A stretch of 64,000 nucleotides of DNA from Microbulbifer harenosus (GTDB lineage: Bacteria > Pseudomonadota > Gammaproteobacteria > Pseudomonadales > Cellvibrionaceae): contig NZ_VANI01000014.1 in the NCBI RefSeq assembly GCF_005771435.1, forward strand, positions 124,001-188,000, written 5' to 3'. Position numbers and translations under genes: made by a program. Within the stretch, counting starts at the first letter, position 1. Each line of letters starts with the position of its first letter. The notes under the pieces were generated by a model that did no database searches, was not told the origin of the DNA, and was given only the letters and a program-made list of their open reading frames with translations. Positions 30,079 to 38,432 of the stretch are shown one piece after another.

Positions 30079-30588
30079 CTATTCAGACATAACATTCTCG
30101 CCGCGAACTTTCGCCTTAATCGCGTCGTGTGCAGCCTCCTGCTCGTGCAATAGTTTGCGGCGCAACATGGCGGCCTCGAAACGCTGCTTTTCAACCACTG
30201 TTTGTGGTTCGAGTGGCGGCACAGGGACTGGTTTGCCACTTTCGTCCAGCGCCACCATCGTGAAGTAGCAGCTGTTGGTATGGCGTACAACCCGTGTATG
30301 GATATCTTCCGTAATGACCTTGATACCCACTTCCATGGAAGTATTGCCGGTGTAGTTCACCGACGCGAGAAAGGTTACCAGCTCCCCAACATTGATCGGC
30401 TGGCGGAACATCACCCGATCCACCGATAGCGTTACCACGTATCTCCCTGCGTAGCGGCTGGCACAGGCGTAGGCCACCTTATCGAGGTACGAAAGAAGCT
30501 CGCCACCGTGAACCTTACCGGTGAAGTTCGCCATATCGGGCGTCATTAGCACGCTCATACTGAGCTGGTGATCGCGGGTGTGTTCCAT
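30079..30588 (-). CDS. Acyl-CoA thioesterase (hotdog fold, YciA/BACH type)
   Basis: A 169-residue single-hotdog thioesterase. Typical features are TPDMANFTGKVHGGELLSYLD, where the Asn and the HGG turn form the active-site helix, VDRVMFRQPINVGELVTF, and the strand SMEVGIKVITEDI ending in NSCYFTMVALDE. The C-terminal tail (about 130-169) is charged and helical, as in other members. It hydrolyses acyl-CoA esters in the cytoplasm; chain length preference cannot be read from the sequence. It is convergent with the cNMP gene (26-bp gap). Confidence 0.88.
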   Translation of the reverse strand: MEHTRDHQLSMSVLMTPDMANFTGKVHGGELLSYLDKVAYACASRYAGRYVVTLSVDRVMFRQPINVGELVTFLASVNYTGNTSMEVGIKVITEDIHTRVVRHTNSCYFTMVALDESGKPVPVPPLEPQTVVEKQRFEAAMLRRKLLHEQEAAHDAIKAKVRGENVMSE

Positions 30589-30636
30589 GTGTGCAGTCCT
30601 TGATAGTGGTGTGGTGGAACTTAGAGCCAGTCGCCG

Positions 30637-31704
30637 TTATACCACCGGCGCCTGATTTGTGCGCACAAGCTGTATCAGCTGTCCCTCCAGTTCCGCTCTT
30701 TGTTGAATTGCTAGCTGGTGCTCTGCACTCAAAGACGCAAGTGCATCTCGCTGCCGCTTTATCTCACTTTCGAGCTTGTTACGGGCTTCGCGCTGGAGTT
30801 CCGATTCTCTGGCAAGAACCGCGTTGGTGTTCGACAGTATGGCGACCTGTTCACGCAGGTCCCCGCCTTCCGTCGTCACTTGCTGAAGCAACTCCTGTTG
30901 CTGGGCGAAACTCCGCTGCAACGACTCAAACTCTGCGCGATTTGTCGCGAGTGCCTGCTGTGTCTCTCGCCGTTCAGACAGCTGCTGTGCGAGATCCGCG
31001 CGCAGTTCTTCGATCTTCTGCTCCCGGTTGGCGATCCTCTCGCCGGCGAGCGCAAGCTGCTCGTTCAGGTTCGCGATCTGGTTGTTCAGTTGCCCGTTGG
31101 ACTGGCGGAACTGGTCGCGCTCCTGCTGGCGATCATCTGCAATGCGCTGCTGATAGTGCTCGAAGTGTTCGCGTACTGTGCGATTTTCCTGTTTGAGTTC
31201 GTCCAGGTCCGCCCGCAGCTCAGCGACCCGCGCACTGCCCTCTTCCCGTTGGTACTCACTTTTCGTCAGGGCTTTTTGTGTATCTTCCAGCGTTTTTCGC
31301 AGATTCCGGTTTTCTTCATCGGAGGATTGCAACTTTTGCTCCAGCTCTCGCAAGTTGTCGTTGCGCTCGTTGAGCGTATTGCGCAGCTGGGCAACTTCTC
31401 GCTGCACCTGCTCTACCGTTATCGCGCATTCTTCACGCGCGGCATCCACTTTGCGGTCGGCCTCCTCCTGTACCCGCTGGTGCAGTGCTTTCAATGCATC
31501 CAGCAGGTCTTTTGGCAGGCCGGCTGTATCGACCGAAGTGTCTCCGGTCTCGCTCTTCCAGCGTTTCAGCAGGGGGGCAATAGTGCTTTTGCTTCCAGTC
31601 CCGAGTTCCTCGCGCACGCGATCCACAGTTGGTTCATCGCCGCGGTGCCGGATGGATTCCGCCGCCTGGGCAATATCGAAGTAGCTGACGCCTGTGCGAG
31701 CCAT
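30637..31704 (-). CDS. KfrA-like DNA-binding coiled-coil protein
   Basis: A 355-residue protein with a KfrA-type N-terminal DNA-binding domain (about residues 1-60: VSYFDIAQAAESIRHRGDEP, then TVDRVREELGTGSKSTIAPL) and an almost unbroken alpha-helical coiled coil from about 75 to 345, very rich in E, Q, R and L. KfrA proteins of IncP/IncU plasmids autoregulate and help partition plasmids by forming filaments. A chromosomal copy divergent from a tyrosine recombinase, with clustered repeats in the shared 200-bp spacer, suggests it binds that spacer. It may structure or regulate the recombination site (inference). Confidence 0.85.
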   Translation of the reverse strand: MARTGVSYFDIAQAAESIRHRGDEPTVDRVREELGTGSKSTIAPLLKRWKSETGDTSVDTAGLPKDLLDALKALHQRVQEEADRKVDAAREECAITVEQVQREVAQLRNTLNERNDNLRELEQKLQSSDEENRNLRKTLEDTQKALTKSEYQREEGSARVAELRADLDELKQENRTVREHFEHYQQRIADDRQQERDQFRQSNGQLNNQIANLNEQLALAGERIANREQKIEELRADLAQQLSERRETQQALATNRAEFESLQRSFAQQQELLQQVTTEGGDLREQVAILSNTNAVLARESELQREARNKLESEIKRQRDALASLSAEHQLAIQQRAELEGQLIQLVRTNQAPVV

Positions 31705-31746
31705 CTGGACCCCTCGTATAACCGGACCGGATTAGTGTGAATATCG

Positions 31747-31767
31747 TTACGTATTACGTGTTACGTA
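31747..31767. repeat. Three tandem 7-bp repeats TTACGTR in the kfrA/recombinase spacer
   Basis: TTACGTA, TTACGTG and TTACGTA follow one another without gaps, 43 bp before the KfrA start codon. TACGTA is itself palindromic. The position and periodicity fit an autoregulatory binding site for the KfrA-like protein. Confidence 0.6.
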
Positions 31768-31773
31768 ATAATA

Positions 31774-31792
31774 CATAATTTCTAGAATTATG
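31774..31792. repeat. Inverted repeat CATAATT-N5-AATTATG
   Basis: Perfect 7-bp arms around TCTAG lie in the same spacer, between the TTACGTR repeats and the dif-like dyad. This could be an operator or an accessory recombinase site. Confidence 0.5.
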
Positions 31793-31813
31793 GAACATCG
31801 TATGAACCTGTTT

Positions 31814-31849
31814 TATAACCTTCGATAATCAAACTTATCGTTCGTTATA
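31814..31849. other. dif-like dyad, candidate recombination core site
   Basis: The 36-bp symmetric structure is TATAAC-N3-CGATAA, a 6-bp spacer TCAAAC, then TTATCG-N3-GTTATA. The inner ATAA/TTAT half-site ends flanking a 6-bp centre are the layout of XerCD dif and other tyrosine-recombinase core sites, although the outer bases do not match consensus dif. It lies 57-92 bp before the recombinase start. This is a structural resemblance only; cleavage has not been shown. Confidence 0.5.
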
Positions 31850-31867
31850 GATTGCAGGTGTGAGAGA

Positions 31868-31921
31868 ATGATGGCCATTCCGGTACAGATACCGCCGTTT
31901 CGCGAATGCCTCAAAGTATGA
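31868..31921 (+). CDS. Possible 17-codon leader ORF coupled to the recombinase gene
   Basis: ATGATGGCC opens a 17-codon reading frame (MMAIPVQIPPFRECLKV) with AGGTG eight bases upstream. Its TGA overlaps the ATG at 31918 of the recombinase in an ATGA arrangement. Since neither possible recombinase start has its own good ribosome site, translation of the leader could deliver ribosomes to it. No evidence beyond geometry. Confidence 0.3.
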   Translation: MMAIPVQIPPFRECLKV

Positions 31922-32925
31922 AAAAACAAGCACCAGACTCGCCGCGCAACACGCCTGCCAATTTACACAGCTCTGACTCCAGGGCGCTTGTATCCCGGGA
32001 AACTGTGCAGGCCTACCTGAATGCCGCCACCTCCGACAGCACCCGCAAGGCCTACCGGTCCGCAATCCGCCAGTTTGAAAAATGGGGCGGACGCTTGCCG
32101 ACCGACAGTGAAACTCTGGTGCACTATCTGCTGAGCCGCGCGGAATCGCTCAACCCGCGCACGCTGGAACTGCACCTCACCGCCATCGGCCAGTGGCATC
32201 GCTACCAGGGCATCGCGAACCCGGTGTTGGAACCACTAGTACAGAAAACCATGAACGGCATCCGCCGGGTGCATGCCAGGCCCAAGCAGAAAGCCAAGGC
32301 GCTGCGCCTTGAACACATCGACGCAATGGCCCGCCACCTGCGCGCTCAAGCGGAGAGCAAAAAGAAGTACCGCGACCTGGCGCTGGTATTGATGGGCTTC
32401 TTCGGGGCATTCCGGCGCGGCGAACTGGTGGCGATCCGGGTGGAAGATCTGACATGGGAAGAAGAAGGACTGATCGTACGCCTGCCGCGATCCAAAACAG
32501 ACCAGACCGGACAAGGGCTGTTGCGCGCCCTGCCCTTCGGCGCCAAAGTGGTTTGCCCGGGTACTGCGCTGAGAAACTGGCTAGATGCGGCCGGAATAAA
32601 AGAAGGGTCAGTGTTCCGTGCGGTCAACCGCTGGGATCAGGTACAGCAGAAGCCACTCAACGCCGGCGCCGTCAATCAACTGCTCAAACAACTTGGTAGC
32701 GAATGCGGTTTCGATTTTGTCGACAACCTCAGCAGCCACAGCTTCCGCCGCGGCCTTTCCACCTCGGCGGCGCGGGAAAAGGTGGAGTTTGAACTCATCA
32801 AGAAACAGGGCGGCTGGAAAAGTGACGCAACAGTGTGGGAGTACATCGAAGAGGGGCAGCGGCTTACCGATAACGCCGCGACGGTGCTGATGGAAAAGCT
32901 GGCGGCACTCTCTGAGGTCGATTAG
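31906..32925 (+). CDS. Tyrosine recombinase / integrase, divergent from the KfrA-like gene
   Basis: A 339-residue tyrosine recombinase. The N-terminal core-binding domain spans about 25-125 (SRETVQAYLNAATSDSTRKA, quoted in part: YLNAATSDSTRKAY). The catalytic domain has Arg170 in GAFRRGELVAIR, HSFRRGLSTSAAR, GGW in place of the usual GH, and a terminal Tyr in WEYIEEGQ. It is shorter than, and not closely similar to, the integrase at 23085. The 31906 ATG is the longest choice; ATG 31918 (four codons in) overlaps a leader ORF stop and may be the real start. With the KfrA gene and the dif-like dyad it forms a compact module. Confidence 0.9.
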   Translation: MPQSMKKQAPDSPRNTPANLHSSDSRALVSRETVQAYLNAATSDSTRKAYRSAIRQFEKWGGRLPTDSETLVHYLLSRAESLNPRTLELHLTAIGQWHRYQGIANPVLEPLVQKTMNGIRRVHARPKQKAKALRLEHIDAMARHLRAQAESKKKYRDLALVLMGFFGAFRRGELVAIRVEDLTWEEEGLIVRLPRSKTDQTGQGLLRALPFGAKVVCPGTALRNWLDAAGIKEGSVFRAVNRWDQVQQKPLNAGAVNQLLKQLGSECGFDFVDNLSSHSFRRGLSTSAAREKVEFELIKKQGGWKSDATVWEYIEEGQRLTDNAATVLMEKLAALSEVD

Positions 32926-32963
32926 GCATATCGCACAGCCGTTCGGGGGCGACAGCAATCGAA

Positions 32964-34001
32964 TCAGCAGATTCTCGGCAGTTGCTCGCCCGGAAGCAGA
33001 TCGAGCAGACGTTCGCAGCCGAGCAGGTTTCGCAGGATTACTTCCGGCCTGCCCGAGGTGCATACCTGCCCTATAGTCCGGCTGGCTGCGGAAACGGTAT
33101 GGCGGCGCAGAATCTCCAACGCGGGTTGCTCCTGCTCCGGCGCCACAAAAACCGCGAAGCGCCCTTCATTGGCGACATACAACGGGTCGAGCCCCAACAG
33201 TTCGCAGGCACCTTCCACCGGTTCACTGACAGGCACCGCGCTCTCCTCAATCACAAACGAGGTGCTGCTTGTTTGCGACAGTTCGACCAGCGCCGTGGCA
33301 AGGCCACCGCGGGTGAGATCCCGCAGGCAGTGTACGCGTATGCCGGCTTGCAGCAGATCGCGCACCGGTGCATGGAGTGGCGCGCAATCGCTTTGCAGCT
33401 CGGTCTCGAACGCGAGACCTTCGCGGCTCGCCATCACCGCCATACCGTGGCGGCCGATATCGCCGGAAAGCAGTATCCGGTCTCCCGCGCGAATGGACGC
33501 GGGGCCGATCTGCCATTCGCGTTCCAGTACCCCGACACCGGCGGTATTGATGTAGAGCCCGTCACCCTTGCCCCGTTCCACCACCTTGGTGTCGCCAGTC
33601 ACCAGCTGCACGCCGGATTGCGCCGCCGCACGTCCCATGGATGCCATGATGGTCGCCAGGGTGTTGAGTGGAAACCCCTCCTCCAGTATCAGGCTGCAGC
33701 TCAGATACAGAGGGCGGGCGCCGCTCATAGCCAGATCATTGACGGTGCCGAACACCGCCAACTCACCGATGTTGCCGCCGGGGAAAAACAGTGGCGAAAC
33801 CACAAAGGAGTCGGTGGTAAACACCAGGCGCGCCCCACTGACAGGAAGCACGGCGGCATCGTGCATCTGGTCCAGCCAAGGGTTTTTGATGTGCGGGTAA
33901 ATATAGTTCTGGAACAGATGCTGGCTAAGCGCACCGCCGCTGCCGTGTCCCAGGCGAATGGTTTCTTCGGTCTCCGCCGGAAGCGGGCATTCAATATTCA
34001 T
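32964..34001 (-). CDS. hypE: Hydrogenase expression/formation protein HypE
   Basis: A 345-residue PurM-like ATPase that, with HypF, turns carbamoyl groups into cyanide ligands for the [NiFe] iron. The N-terminal LGHGSGG loop, the [24 protein letters not shown]-binding stretch ([13 protein letters not shown]), and [14 protein letters not shown] are visible. The chain ends in PRIC, the flexible tail whose terminal Cys carries the thiocarboxamide/thiocyanate. Its ATG overlaps the stop expected for an unshifted hypD (ATGA). It is the last gene of the hydrogenase operon, which runs leftward from 42992. Confidence 0.95.
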   Translation of the reverse strand: MNIECPLPAETEETIRLGHGSGGALSQHLFQNYIYPHIKNPWLDQMHDAAVLPVSGARLVFTTDSFVVSPLFFPGGNIGELAVFGTVNDLAMSGARPLYLSCSLILEEGFPLNTLATIMASMGRAAAQSGVQLVTGDTKVVERGKGDGLYINTAGVGVLEREWQIGPASIRAGDRILLSGDIGRHGMAVMASREGLAFETELQSDCAPLHAPVRDLLQAGIRVHCLRDLTRGGLATALVELSQTSSTSFVIEESAVPVSEPVEGACELLGLDPLYVANEGRFAVFVAPEQEQPALEILRRHTVSAASRTIGQVCTSGRPEVILRNLLGCERLLDLLPGEQLPRIC

Positions 34002-35097
34002 GGCTGGATTTCATCACTGGTGGCGATCTGGTTGCGGTAGCGGTAATAGGCGGCGCAGGGGCCTTCCGAGGACACCATGGGTGCCCCGGTTGGCAGCGAC
34101 CAGCAAAATGCGGACAGTCCGCGGGCTTTTTCCGTCCCTGCATGATCTCGCCGCTGATGCAGCCGCTGTCGTCACGGGTCACGGAACGCTCGCGGGCAAA
34201 TATGTTTCCGGCATCCAGCCGGGAAAATTCCGCGCGCAGGCGCAAGCCACTGGCCGGAATTTCGCCAACACCGCGCCAGGACTGGGACGCTACCTCGAAC
34301 ACCTGCTGCAGCATGTCCTGCGCGCGCTGGTTCCCCGCGCGGGCGACGGCGCGCGCATACTGGTTTTGTACCCGGTGTTCCCCGCGCTCAAGTTGCCGTA
34401 CACACATCAGAATGCCCTGCAGGATATCCAGCGGTTCAAAGCCTGTGACCACGATGGGCACCCGGAATGTGTCGGCAAGCGCGTGGTACTGCGCATAGCC
34501 GGTTACTACGCACACATGGCCGGCCGCCAGATAGCCCTGCACACGGGTATCGGCGGCGCCGCTGACCGCGGCAATCGCCGGTGGTACCAGAAACTGTGAG
34601 ACCAGCAGGGAAAAGTTCTGTAGCCCCTGTTCGCGGGCCAGGAACGCCGCCATGGCGTTGGCAGGCGCGGTGGTTTCAAACCCGATGGCGAAGAACACGA
34701 CCTTGCGCGTGGGATTCTGCCGGGCGATTTCCAGCGCGTGCAGCGGCGAGTAGACCATGCGCACATCACCGCCCTGCGCCTTGACCGCGAGCAGATCGCG
34801 CTTGCTGCCGGGGACCCTGAGCATGTCGCCAAAGGAACAAAAGATAACGTCAGGGCGCGCAGCGATTGCGAGTGCCTGGTCGATGATTTCAAGCGGCGTG
34901 ACGCAAACCGGACAGCCCGGGCCGTGTACCAGCGCGATCTGGGTTGGCAGGAACTGCTGCAGGCCGTACTTGACGATAGCGTGGGTCTGCCCACCGCACA
35001 CCTCCATGATGGTCCATGGACGCGTGGTGGTGCGCGCGATCTCCCGCGCAATCCGCTCGATGTCATTGCGCTGGCGGTATTCGTGCAAGAATTTCAT
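33991..35097 (-). CDS. hypD: Hydrogenase maturation protein HypD (apparent frameshift near the C terminus)
   Basis: HypD is the Fe-S scaffold on which HypC-bound Fe(CN)2CO is built. The body is normal ([20 protein letters not shown] near the N terminus, [27 protein letters not shown]). The open frame of 368 codons ends in a tail ([20 protein letters not shown], then SPP...) unlike any HypD. The neighbouring frame from about 34090 reads [20 protein letters not shown] and continues to a TGA at 33998-34000 that overlaps the hypE ATG. A single missing base at about 34090-34097 would restore the family C terminus. It could be a sequencing error or a real lesion. One Cys of the family CxCGE motif is Ser here (GCISGE). 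Confidence 0.88.
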   Translation of the reverse strand: MKFLHEYRQRNDIERIAREIARTTTRPWTIMEVCGGQTHAIVKYGLQQFLPTQIALVHGPGCPVCVTPLEIIDQALAIAARPDVIFCSFGDMLRVPGSKRDLLAVKAQGGDVRMVYSPLHALEIARQNPTRKVVFFAIGFETTAPANAMAAFLAREQGLQNFSLLVSQFLVPPAIAAVSGAADTRVQGYLAAGHVCVVTGYAQYHALADTFRVPIVVTGFEPLDILQGILMCVRQLERGEHRVQNQYARAVARAGNQRAQDMLQQVFEVASQSWRGVGEIPASGLRLRAEFSRLDAGNIFARERSVTRDDSGCISGEIMQGRKKPADCPHFAGRCQPGHPWCPRKAPAPPITATATRSPPVMKSSHEY

Positions 35098-35100
35098 TGG

Positions 35101-35343
35101 TTATTCCAGTTCATCCAGTTCCCCGATTTGGGCAAGGTATTCAAATACCCGCTGCGCTTCGCGCTCGTCGATCCGGCTGATGGCAAACCCGACATGCACG
35201 ATCACGTAATCACCCACCTCGGCGTGCGGTACATAGGCAATATTGATGTCCTTGCAGATGCCGCCAAAACTGACGCGCGCCGTACGCTCCAGCGGAGAAC
35301 CGTTGAGGACTTCCTCAATCCGGCCGGGGATTCCTAGACACAC
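35101..35343 (-). CDS. hypC: HypC/HybG/HupF family hydrogenase chaperone
   Basis: An 80-residue OB-fold chaperone that carries the Fe(CN)2CO group from HypD to the hydrogenase large subunit. The start is a GTG chosen because it gives the obligatory N-terminal Met-Cys (GTG then TGT, followed by LGIPGRIEEV). GGAGG is seven bases upstream, whereas a longer reading to 35388 would bury the essential Cys. The C-terminal VGDYVIVHVGFAISRIDE is typical. The last ten bases of hypF overlap its start and hypD follows after three bases, so it is translationally coupled. Confidence 0.93.
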   Translation of the reverse strand: MCLGIPGRIEEVLNGSPLERTARVSFGGICKDINIAYVPHAEVGDYVIVHVGFAISRIDEREAQRVFEYLAQIGELDELE

Positions 35344-37703
35344 AGCGCACCTCCTTGGCCATATGCCTCTCTGCAATGTGCCATGCAACGCGCGTAATAC
35401 AGCTGACCCAGGGCGATGCCGCCATCGTTCGGCGGCACCTTGCGATGGGAAAGGACCTGAAAGCCGTTCTGTCGCAAAAGCGCGGCGGTACTTTCCAGCA
35501 GACGCCTGTTCTGGAACACGCCTCCGGACAGGAATACATGCTGTTCACCGGCACGGTGCACTGCAGCCAGGGCCATGTGTGCAAGGGTAGTGTGAAATGC
35601 TGCGGCCCTGTCGGCGGAAGACGTAGGGTAATTTGGGGCGAGTAGTGACATTAGCAGCGGCTCCCAGTCCAGCGCAGCGGTTGTCTCTGCATCACCCTGG
35701 ATCTGGAACGGGTAACACACATCGGTAACCGCTGGCTCCGCGGCGTACTCCACGGTCATGGCCGCCTGCCCTTCAAAGCTAACCGAATCCACCAGCCCGA
35801 GAATTGCCGCCACTGCGTCAAACAGCCGCCCCATACTTGAGCAACGTGGTGTATTGATGCCGCGTTCGAGCGCCGTGCGCACAATAGCCAACTCGCCGAT
35901 GTCGAAAAGTTGCTGCAACCTTGGGTTGGAAAATGCCTTCTCGCCCAGGCATTCAAAGAGCAGCCCGGCGAGTACACGGCGCGGTTCACGAATCGCTTGC
36001 TCACCGCCGGGCAGCGGGAATTCCCGCAGGCGCGCAATGCGATTCACGCTGCCCTGGCCATTCCAGTGCAGGCATTCGCTGCCGTAAATGCGGCCACCGT
36101 CGCCAAAGCCGGTGCCATCCCAACAAATCCCCGCCGCAGCGCCACGAAACTGGTGCTCCGCCATGCAGGAAAAAAAGTGTGCAACATGGTGTTGTACCTG
36201 CATCGGAACCGCCGATCCTTCCCCGGCGTTGTGTGCATATCGATTGTGTGCGTGTTGGTTGTGAGCCCAGCGCGTCGATACATAACCAGGGTGTTGATCA
36301 CACAACACGTTCTCCGGCTGCAAACCGTGAACATGTGCTATGTCGGCAATGGCGCGTTCAAACTGTTGCAGCGTAATGCGGTCTTGCAAGTCGCCAATAT
36401 GGGGACTGAGGTAGGTGGTGTTGCCATGGCATACCGCCACGCAATTTTTAAGGTCTGCACCCAGCGCGAGCCACGGCTGTTCGTCCGCGGCGGCGTCCAA
36501 CGGCAGAGCCAGACCAGCAGGAGCGTAGCCGCGCGCCCGCCGCAGCAGCACCGGTTGCCCGTCCATTACCCGCACAACAGAATCGTCCAGTGGGCGAAGA
36601 ATGGCGCGGTCGTGAAGCAGAAAGCGGTCGGCAATGTTGCCGAGCCGGTGTATCGCCTCGTCGTTGTCAATGCAGATCGGCTCACCGGACAGGTTGCCGC
36701 TGGTGGCTACCACGGTTCGCTGCAGGGTCTGCAGCAACAAATGATGTAAGGGGGAACTGGGCAGCATGGCGCCGAGATCCGGATTTGCCGGCGCCACCGC
36801 GGCGCTGATCGATGCACGCGCTTCCGGTCTGGCCTTCAGCAGCAGGATCGGGCGCTGCGGGGAGCACAAACAAGATTCTTCCAGCTCGGAGATGAGACAG
36901 TCTGCGCGCAGGCGTTGAATATCCGGATACATCAGCGCGAACGGCTTGTGCGGGCGGCGTTTGCGCGCCCGCAGTTGTTCTACGGCAGCGGTATTAGCTG
37001 CGTCCACCAGTAACTGAATACCGCCGACGCCCTTTATCGCGACGATTTGACCCGTGGCAATGTCGGCGGCAGCCTGCATAAGCGCATCGTCTCCGCTAGC
37101 GAGAACATTGCCGAACTGATCCTGAAGCAGCAACCGTGGCCCGCAGTCCGCACAGGCAATGGGCTCGGCGTGAAAGCGCCGATCCGCAGGATTGTCGTAT
37201 TCCCGCTGACAGGCCGCACACAGGTGGAACGGCTTCATGGCAGTGTGGGTGCGGTCGTAGGGCAAATGCTCAACAATACTGAAGCGCGGGCCACAGGCGG
37301 TACAGTTGATAAACGGATAGCGAAAGCGGCGATTGCCCGCATCGAAAAGTTCCCGCAGACAGTCGTCACAGGGGGCAAGATCCGGTGGAATCCCGGCCAT
37401 CGGAGCAGAACCGGTTTCACTGGCGCGAATGCGAAAACCGCTGTCCTGCTGTAGTGGGATCGACGCACTGGAAAGTGACTCAATTTCCGCCAGCGACGGT
37501 TTCTCCTGCGGCAAGGCTTGCAGGAAGCGGCAAAGATCCACACTGCGCCCCTGTACCTCCACACTCACGCCCGTGCCGTTGTTGGCTACCCATCCGCTAA
37601 GCCCGCAATCCACCGCCAGGCGATAAACAAATGGCCGGAAGCCGACCCCCTGTACCAGCCCGCGTATATCGAGCAGCAGCCGCTGCGGGGTTTCAGCTTT
37701 CAT
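35334..37703 (-). CDS. hypF: Carbamoyltransferase HypF
   Basis: A 789-residue enzyme that makes carbamoyl-AMP and transfers the carbamoyl group to the HypE C-terminal Cys. Domains in order: acylphosphatase (about 5-90, GLVQGVGFRPFVYRL), two zinc-finger motifs (CDDCLRELF with CTACGPRFS, and CAACQREYDNP with CADCGPR), a YrdC-like part (ATGQIVAIKGVGGIQLL, HKPFALMY, VVATSGNLSGEP), and the Kae1-like ATPase with VQHHVAHFFSCMAEH and FLSGGVFQNR. The start was moved to the ATG before KAETPQRLLLDIRG because 25 upstream codons have no family character. An unusual His/Asn-rich insertion (AHNQHAHNRYAHN) precedes the VQHH motif. Confidence 0.95.
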   Translation of the reverse strand: MKAETPQRLLLDIRGLVQGVGFRPFVYRLAVDCGLSGWVANNGTGVSVEVQGRSVDLCRFLQALPQEKPSLAEIESLSSASIPLQQDSGFRIRASETGSAPMAGIPPDLAPCDDCLRELFDAGNRRFRYPFINCTACGPRFSIVEHLPYDRTHTAMKPFHLCAACQREYDNPADRRFHAEPIACADCGPRLLLQDQFGNVLASGDDALMQAAADIATGQIVAIKGVGGIQLLVDAANTAAVEQLRARKRRPHKPFALMYPDIQRLRADCLISELEESCLCSPQRPILLLKARPEARASISAAVAPANPDLGAMLPSSPLHHLLLQTLQRTVVATSGNLSGEPICIDNDEAIHRLGNIADRFLLHDRAILRPLDDSVVRVMDGQPVLLRRARGYAPAGLALPLDAAADEQPWLALGADLKNCVAVCHGNTTYLSPHIGDLQDRITLQQFERAIADIAHVHGLQPENVLCDQHPGYVSTRWAHNQHAHNRYAHNAGEGSAVPMQVQHHVAHFFSCMAEHQFRGAAAGICWDGTGFGDGGRIYGSECLHWNGQGSVNRIARLREFPLPGGEQAIREPRRVLAGLLFECLGEKAFSNPRLQQLFDIGELAIVRTALERGINTPRCSSMGRLFDAVAAILGLVDSVSFEGQAAMTVEYAAEPAVTDVCYPFQIQGDAETTAALDWEPLLMSLLAPNYPTSSADRAAAFHTTLAHMALAAVHRAGEQHVFLSGGVFQNRRLLESTAALLRQNGFQVLSHRKVPPNDGGIALGQLYYARCMAHCREAYGQGGALCV

Positions 37704-37965
37704 CGGGCTGCTCGAATTCAAGACTGTCGAGGACAATGTCCTGTGCTTCCGGGTGATGGATATCCGGCTGCTCTTCAATGTGTAACCTCAGTCCGTGAAG
37801 GCTGGTACCGATGGTCGCCTGCTCAAAGTGTTCGCGCAGATGGTCTGCCGAGATATGGGCGAGTGCGCCCAAACGAAGCCTGACCGCAACCAGCCTGCCG
37901 CCTTCACCTACCGCGAGCCGATGGATTTTGTCGAGCAAGTTGTTGATCAGCGAGTGCTCGTGCAT
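37693..37965 (-). CDS. hypA: HypA-like nickel chaperone lacking the zinc-finger cysteines
   Basis: A 90-residue protein starting [14 protein letters not shown], the nickel-binding MHE start of HypA, and aligned through LRLGALAHISADHLREHFE. Normal HypA is about 113 residues and has two CxxC pairs binding structural zinc. This version has no cysteine at all, and the C terminus ends with acidic residues. It overlaps hypF by 11 bp and the protease by 19 bp, so it belongs to the operon. It may donate nickel without a zinc domain, or may be a degenerate remnant. hypB, its usual GTPase partner, is not in the window. Confidence 0.85.
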   Translation of the reverse strand: MHEHSLINNLLDKIHRLAVGEGGRLVAVRLRLGALAHISADHLREHFEQATIGTSLHGLRLHIEEQPDIHHPEAQDIVLDSLEFEQPDES

Positions 37966-38432
37966 GGCGCACCTCCGTTGTGCGTGTTGATCAGTGCAAG
38001 GATTTCCTGCGCTACAATATCCGCGGTCGCCTGTACCGCCGCCGACAGCCCGGCGCTGATGGCAAAGTGCCCACCGCAGATCCCGTAGATGTCCAGGCGG
38101 AGTGGCATTGCCTGTACCAGGCGTCCCAGATCCAATGCTTCCTTCAAACTGAATCCGTGGCTGGAAGACGTGCAGTGACTCGGCAATACAGACGCCGAAA
38201 GCCCGTCGCAGCGCACAATTGCGCCAATCTCAAGGTCACTGGCATCAACCGCGTCGACCAGGCACACGCAACGGTCTCTCCACATTTCCAGCAGGTTCAT
38301 CAGGTCACCGCCACTTTCAATACAGGGAACGGCAGGTTCGATGTAGGGCCGCAGTCGATCGAGTACGTAGGGGCCGACGCCGTCGTCGCCGCGAAAGCGG
38401 TGGCCGAGGCTGATTACCGCCCAGTTGCTCAC
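37947..38432 (-). CDS. Hydrogenase maturation protease (HyaD/HoxW/HybD family)
   Basis: A 161-residue endopeptidase that removes the C-terminal tail of the hydrogenase large subunit after nickel insertion. Family features are the N-terminal [18 protein letters not shown], whose Asp binds nickel, CLVDAVDAS, and the [11 protein letters not shown] motif with the conserved His. It overlaps the large-subunit gene by four bases (ATGA) and is placed directly after it, as expected for a dedicated protease. Confidence 0.93.
   Translation of the reverse strand: MSNWAVISLGHRFRGDDGVGPYVLDRLRPYIEPAVPCIESGGDLMNLLEMWRDRCVCLVDAVDASDLEIGAIVRCDGLSASVLPSHCTSSSHGFSLKEALDLGRLVQAMPLRLDIYGICGGHFAISAGLSAAVQATADIVAQEILALINTHNGGAPCTSTR

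Noticed and set aside
30591-31740. Large plus-strand ORFs of 201 and 340 codons opposite the KfrA-like gene
   Set aside because: They are shadows of the E/Q/R/L-rich coiled coil read in reverse, giving L/F/V-rich nonsense.
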